A DNA stretch of 64,000 nt, taken from contig NC_091248.1 in assembly GCF_042477335.2 (NCBI RefSeq), positions 117,270,501-117,334,500 on the forward strand, given 5' to 3'. Positions 59,291 through 64,000 of this stretch are shown in pieces; position 1 is the stretch's first letter; every line of letters starts with the position of its first letter. The notes beneath the pieces were generated by a model, which saw only the letters and a list, made by a program, of their open reading frames with translations, searched no databases and was not told the origin of the DNA. The stretch is from Ovis canadensis. Taxonomy: Eukaryota > Chordata > Mammalia > Artiodactyla > Bovidae. Position numbers and translations under genes: made by a program.

Positions 59291-60967
59291 TTTTCCTGGA
59301 ATGCTCTGCTTACCCTACAGTCCATAGTTTCAGCTTCACTGGTTGGAACATCCCACAGAAGGGCCAAAGGAATTCCCATATTTGTTTGGATCAGTGAATC
59401 TCTTACAAAGAAAATCTCTATTCCAGAGTCACATCCTTACTTTCAGTCAACTGTCTGAAACACTTCCTAATGACAATGGCCTGTCCACCAAGGATCAGTT
59501 ATTATTCACACCAGCATCAAACACTTAAGAGCAGCAGCTATGTAATTCCAAACAGAGAGAAAAACACACAAACTGGCAAACCCACCAACGGTTCACAAAC
59601 CTATTTTGCTTGGCCCACGCAGTATTTAAAAAACAGTCGATATTTTAAAAGTCTGAAAATTTCCTACGAAAACTCAGATTTTTGGATTCTCTTGGCAGAC
59701 TCGGAAGCTGTGGCAGCACTGGGCCCTCGTCCTGCACAGAGACAAGTGCTGTTGGGCAGAGACTGCCCCTGAGATAGGCCGGTGCGCTGTCCTTCACAAC
59801 TGCAAGTGGGTGGTCTCACTCCCTCCCATACACACTGGGTCCTGAAAGACTGCTTCTCCAAAATTACAATATTCTAGTAAAGTTCCACTAAGTGACTTCA
59901 TCATCGAGGAAGGATGTGGGGCTCCAAAGGTGTCCGGCTTATGACATCACTCTGGAAAGACTCTGTGATCCGCTCCTTACAAGGTACAAAAATGGCCCAC
60001 ACTCATGCCTTCTCCTGCTTTTGGTTTTCTTGAGGAGCAGATCAGGAAGAATGTGGTGAGTAGAAGGTCACCAACCCAACACCTCATGGCGAAAAAGGGA
60101 AGTGTATCTGTAGAAACGTCCTACTGGTAATTAAGAGGGTCTCTCTAAAACCAGGAGCAATGTTCCTGGTGGTGGCTTTCAATAACTGCACCGCAAGGAA
60201 GAGAGCACCGTGGCTACAGCGCAAACTGAGATTCAAATGGGGGACAAACCCTATAGACATTTGAGGAGAGTCCCCAAAAGCTACAGCCACTGCCAATCTC
60301 AGTATCAGTGGGTGTAACTTTAAAGAAGGTATAACTTCTATAGCAAGAGAGACCTGTTGCAAAGGTGTGAAGTTAGGTTCCCTTGGAGTCTCATTGGTCC
60401 CACGAATCCTGCCATGAAGGCAAAGAGCCATAGAGCTATGATGTGAGAGCTTCCTGATCTCTGGCCTTCCTGCTGCCCCCACCCCCCAAATTCACAGACT
60501 AGACTCTCAGCAATCTGCAGGCCAAGAGGAAGTTTTATTCATTCTATTTATTCCTGTGTCCCAACATCCAGCACAGTGTTTCACGTGTAGATGGAACTTA
60601 ACAGATGGTACTATGATCAACAGAAGTTGAGATCTACCTAGGATACCCAGGAGTTGGAATTTGAATTCCATTCTCTTGAATCCAAGTTTGATGACTTTGA
60701 CATTTTGTTCGTTTCCTTGGCACAAATACATGTTCACCTATCACTCCCCAGAAATATATGAGAACTTTTTTACCTTCAGTAAAAAAAAAAAAGGGGGGGT
60801 ATGTTATTTTTATGATGTATTCTGGTGCCTCTCTGCAACCCTTCATATTATGAGAGTGATCATGTCCTTTGGTTGGTTCAGGACAATCTCGGTTCATGCT
60901 CGTTATCCTAGGATAATTAATCCCATCTACTGTCACCATCACAAGGGTGTGACTTGGAAAATAAATT
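59291..60967 (-). other. KIAA1549: KIAA1549 intron, unrecognised sequence
   Basis: No exon or young repeat. An L2-like fragment may lie near 60,530-60,610. Confidence 0.45.
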
Positions 60968-61180
60968 ATATTGGGGTTGACAAACTTCCATAAAGGGCCA
61001 GAGAGTAAATATTCTAGGCTTTGTGAGCTATATAACTACTCAGCTCTGCCACCTTAGCAAAAGCAGTCATAGATAACACAAAAATGATGGGTGTGGCTCT
61101 GTTCCAATAAAACTTTCTTTACAAAAGCCAGCGGTAGGCTGGATTTGGCCTGAGGGTCATAGTTTGCTGAATCCTGATTT
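60968..61180. mobile_element. hAT-Charlie-type nonautonomous element (MER58-like)
   Basis: TTGGGGTTGACAAACTTCC, AAAGGGCCAGAGAGTAAATA, CTGTTCCAATAAAACTTTC and GGCTGGATTTGGCCTGAGGG match this old mammalian family; the exact name is uncertain. Confidence 0.6.
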
Positions 61181-61499
61181 ATAATGGTAACCCTGTTTAT
61201 GAGAAATCCAGGAATATTTCTTTTACTTCAGGAGAAGAAAGCTCTCAAGAAGATATTTTGAGGGGAAAACACAAAATTCAAGACAGTTCAAAAGCAGGTA
61301 TGCATAGTATAACCTTCAAGATGAAATACTACCTATAAAAAGGTGAGTGCTCAAAAAGGCATTATCTTTGAAAGTATACATTTCATGAGACTCACAGACT
61401 TAGAAAACGAATTTATGGCTTTATCAAAGGAGAAAGGTAGGCTGGGGGAGGGATAAATTAGGAGGTTGGGATTAACATATACACCCTACTATATATAAC

Positions 61500-61712
61500 T
61501 TGGGCTTCCCAGGTGACTCAGTGGTAAAGAATCTACCTGCCAACACAGGAGACACAAGAGATAGGGTTTGAACCCTCAGCATGGAAAATTCCATAGAGTA
61601 GGAAATGGCAACCCACTCCAGTACTCTTGCCTGGAAAATTCTGTGGTCAGAGGAGCCTGGTGGGCTATAGTACATGGGGTCTCAAAGAGTCAGAGGCAAC
61701 TGAGCACACACA
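61500..61712 (+). repeat. Bov-tA SINE within L1
   Basis: Sense copy from TTGGGCTTCCCAGGTGAC to CAACTGAGCACACACAC. Confidence 0.9.
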
Positions 61713-61865
61713 CGTATAAATTATATAATCAACAAGTACAGAGAACTCTACTCAATATTCTGTAATAACCTATACTGGAAAAGAATCTGAAAAAGAAAAG
61801 ATATATGTATAACTGAATCACTTTACTATACACCTGAAACACAACGCTGTAAATCAACTATGTGT

Positions 61866-62066
61866 GTGTGTGCTCAGCTTGGTCCCGCTTTTATGACCCC
61901 ATGGTCTGTAGCCCTCCAAGCTCCTCTGTCCATGGGCTTCTCCAGGCAGGAATACTGGAGTGGGTAACCATTTCCTTTTACAGGGCATCTTCCTGACCCA
62001 GCGATTGAATCTGCATTTCCTACCCTGGCAGGTGGATTCTTTACCACTACGCCACCTGGGAATCCC
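61866..62066 (-). repeat. Bov-tA SINE within L1
   Basis: Antisense copy between AAATCAACTA and AAATCAACTACA, a target duplication inside the L1. Confidence 0.9.
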
Positions 62067-62260
62067 AAAATCAACTACACTCCAATATAAAATAAAAACA
62101 AAATCATACAATATAAGTATTAAAATAAAAAAGAAAGTACACATTTCAGAATTTTAAGGAGAGAAAGTAAAAAGTCCATATAAAGGAAGAATGTCTTCTT
62201 AGGGTACCTCTGCAAATTGGAGCCACTTGGGATGAAGCAGCTGATTGAGGTGGTACTCAC

Positions 62261-62311
62261 CAGGGAAGAGCTTCTTCCCTCCAGCTGAGGGAGGAAACTC
62301 TGCACTTTCTG
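62261..62311 (-). CDS. KIAA1549: Candidate KIAA1549 alternative mini-exon with NAGNAG acceptor
   Basis: On the - strand a pyrimidine-rich tract (CTTTTTTTCTTAG) is followed by CAG, an open frame, and a perfect donor GTGAGT (62260-62255). Using the first AG (62313-62312) gives a 51-nt exon encoding QKVQSFLPQLEGRSSSL; using the second gives 48 nt and drops the Q. Both are multiples of three and phase 0-0, so inclusion would insert 17 or 16 residues just before SDPDLPAD of the next exon. From memory, the two human KIAA1549 isoforms differ by 16 residues, which would fit, but I do not recall that peptide. An antisense BovB begins about 85 bases upstream. It could instead be a chance pseudo-exon. 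Confidence 0.5.
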
Positions 62312-62395
62312 CTAAGAAAAAAAGCGAAGAGAAGGATGGCCTGGGCCACCATGAAAGAAGCCTGATTTAGGATCAAGACAAGAAGGGGAGGACAG

Positions 62396-63203
62396 GTTCA
62401 GTTCAGTTACTCAGTCATGTCCAACTCTTTGCGACCCCATGAACAGCAGCACGCCAGGCCTCCCTGTCCACCACCAACTCCTGGAGTTTACTCAAACTCA
62501 TGTCCACTGAGTCGGTGATGCCATCCAACCATCTCATCCTCTGTCATCCCCTTTTCCTCCTGCCTTCAATCTTTCCTAGCATCAGGGTCTTTTCCAATGA
62601 GTCAGTTCTTCACATCAGGTGGCCAAAGTGCTGGAGTTTCAGCTTCAGCATCAGTCCTTCCAATGAATATTCAGGACTGATTTCCTTTAGGATGGACTGG
62701 TTGGATCTTCTTGTAGTCCAAGGGACTCTCAAGAGTCTCCAACACCACAGTTCAAAAGCATCAATTCTTTGGTCCTCAGCTTTCTTTATAGTCCAACTCT
62801 CACATCCATACATAACTACTGACTGGAAAAGCCATAGCTTTGACTAGATGGACTTTTGTCAGCAAAGTAATGTTTCTGCTTTTTAATAAGCTGTCTAGGT
62901 TGATCATAACTTTTCTTTCAAGAAGCAAGAGTCTTAATTTCATGGCTGCATTAACCCTCTGCAGTGATCTTGGAGTCCCAAAAATAAAGTCTGACACTGT
63001 TTCCACTGTTTCCCCATCTATTTGCCATGAAGTGATGGGACCAGATGCCACGATCTTAGTTTTCTGAATGTTGAGCTTTAACCCAACTTTTTCACTCTCT
63101 TCTTTCACTTGCATCAAGAGGCTCTTTAGTTCTTCTTCGCTTTCTGCCATAAGGGTGGTGTCATCTGCATATCTGAGGTAATTGATATTTCTCCCAGTAA
63201 ACT
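62396..63203 (-). mobile_element. BovB 3' fragment near the candidate mini-exon
   Basis: On the - strand a frame of about 115 codons keeps the segment KVGLKLNIQKTKIVASGPIT downstream of the YADD box, then breaks. The element lies in the same orientation as KIAA1549, about 85 bases upstream of the candidate mini-exon. Confidence 0.94.
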
Positions 63204-64000
63204 AATCTATTCTTTAGTTTCATACAACACGGTCTCTGAGATCCCAGATTAGACAAAATCAAAAGCTCCAAGGGACCATCCTGGGGAGCCAAGGATACAT
63301 CCCTTCCGGGATTAAGCCAGTCACCACAGACGCCCAGACACCAGTCCAAAAACCCAGCGGTAGCTCAAGATCGCCATCTACTGTGAGAACTGCCAATGCT
63401 GGTTCCCCAGCCAGAGGAATTTATTCACAGCCTTAAGGACGGACTCATTCATTCATCCTGCTGAGGAGCGAAGGAGCCTAATTTGTAGACTGCTAATTTG
63501 TGATTCCTTCGGGAATCACATCAACCCTCACAGGCCAGTTAGGAAGGGACAGTCAGTCTTAGGACACCAGAATCACAGTAAGATTCCAAGGAAAAGCCTG
63601 GGGAAAGAAGCCTGGGATCACCTCTCAGACGACAACGATGCAATTATATTTAGTCCCAACGTCAGCGTGGCCTTTGGTACATATGTGTAATTATGCTTAG
63701 TGTCTCTCAGCATTAGATCTTTGTGCAATTTGAGGGATAAAATACAAAACTCAAATGAAACACTGGTTACATAAGCTTTATCTGAAGTGATCACGTACAT
63801 CACAAACTCTTTCTCCGAGGGTGTGTTTTTCGCTCGTTTCTTTAACAAAGATAGCTCTGTCAGGGCTGCACCTTGGCACAGGGTCACAGACATCCACTGT
63901 GTGCCTCAGTGCCGCTGGACACAGTAGACAAAACTGGATTAACAAGAAGATACCTGGGTATCTGAGGCTGCCCTCCATCTTGGAATATTTTTATATCTGT
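63204..64000 (-). other. KIAA1549: KIAA1549 intron at the window edge
   Basis: No repeat or exon recognised. The next upstream KIAA1549 exon (expected to end in phase 0) is not in the window. Confidence 0.6.

Larger units (their letters stand above)
61436..62105 (+). mobile_element. Older L1 3' end split by two SINEs
   Basis: L1 blocks GGATAAATTAGGAGGTTGGG, ACAGAGAACTCTACTCAATA, AACTGAATCACTTTACTATA and CAACTACACTCCAATATAAA lie in order, separated by the SINEs listed next. Confidence 0.85.

Noticed and set aside
62800..63150. 116-codon open frame near the candidate mini-exon
   Set aside because: BovB RT-end sequence, truncated on both sides; not part of KIAA1549.
1..64000. CRISPR array, operon, prophage or toxin-antitoxin system
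   Set aside because: Spaced repeats here are dispersed retroposons; splice sites, SINEs and LTRs show vertebrate nuclear DNA.

Overview
The window is nuclear DNA of a ruminant, very probably a bovid. Its interspersed repeats are BovB LINE fragments, BovA/Bov-tA/BOV-A2 SINEs, CHR-type tRNA(Glu)-derived SINEs and the ruminant L1 3' end, over older mammalian MIR, L2, MaLR, L1 and hAT relics. I cannot separate cattle, sheep and goat from sequence alone. There is no bacterial, plasmid or phage gene organisation, and nearly all long open frames are accidental or lie inside repeats. Two protein-coding genes are supported, and they converge tail to tail. TMEM213 is on the + strand with three coding exons (3084-3165, 6995-7069, 7943-8112) whose splice phases join into a complete 108-residue protein. 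KIAA1549 is on the - strand. The window holds the 3' end of that gene: five certain coding exons (57474-57157, 50073-50027, 43414-43254, 40296-40151, 38293-38042), a candidate in-frame mini-exon (62311-62261), and a long 3' UTR running down to about 32.56 kb. The certain exons encode the C-terminal 307 residues. In human the same order holds on 7q34 (ATP6V0A4, TMEM213, KIAA1549), so this is a conserved synteny block. Layout: 1-2.7 kb is repeat-rich upstream DNA with an ERV1-type LTR and an L1 nested in a SINE; 3.0-9.3 kb is TMEM213; 9.3-31.4 kb is intergenic DNA with four BovB 3' fragments, L1, SINE and MaLR copies; 31.4-38.0 kb is a SINE-poor block that I read as the KIAA1549 3' UTR plus its flank; 38.0-64.0 kb is KIAA1549 exons and introns, with a 221-bp near-perfect duplication, a decayed hAT transposon carrying four later SINE insertions, a 36-bp G-rich minisatellite, an L1 abutting a 3' splice site, and two antisense BovB pieces. 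The two genes have no known shared pathway. TMEM213 is a small membrane protein associated with acid-secreting epithelia, and KIAA1549 is a large two-pass membrane protein whose loss causes a retinal dystrophy in human. I found no novel enzymatic or defence system; the points worth checking are structural and evolutionary.
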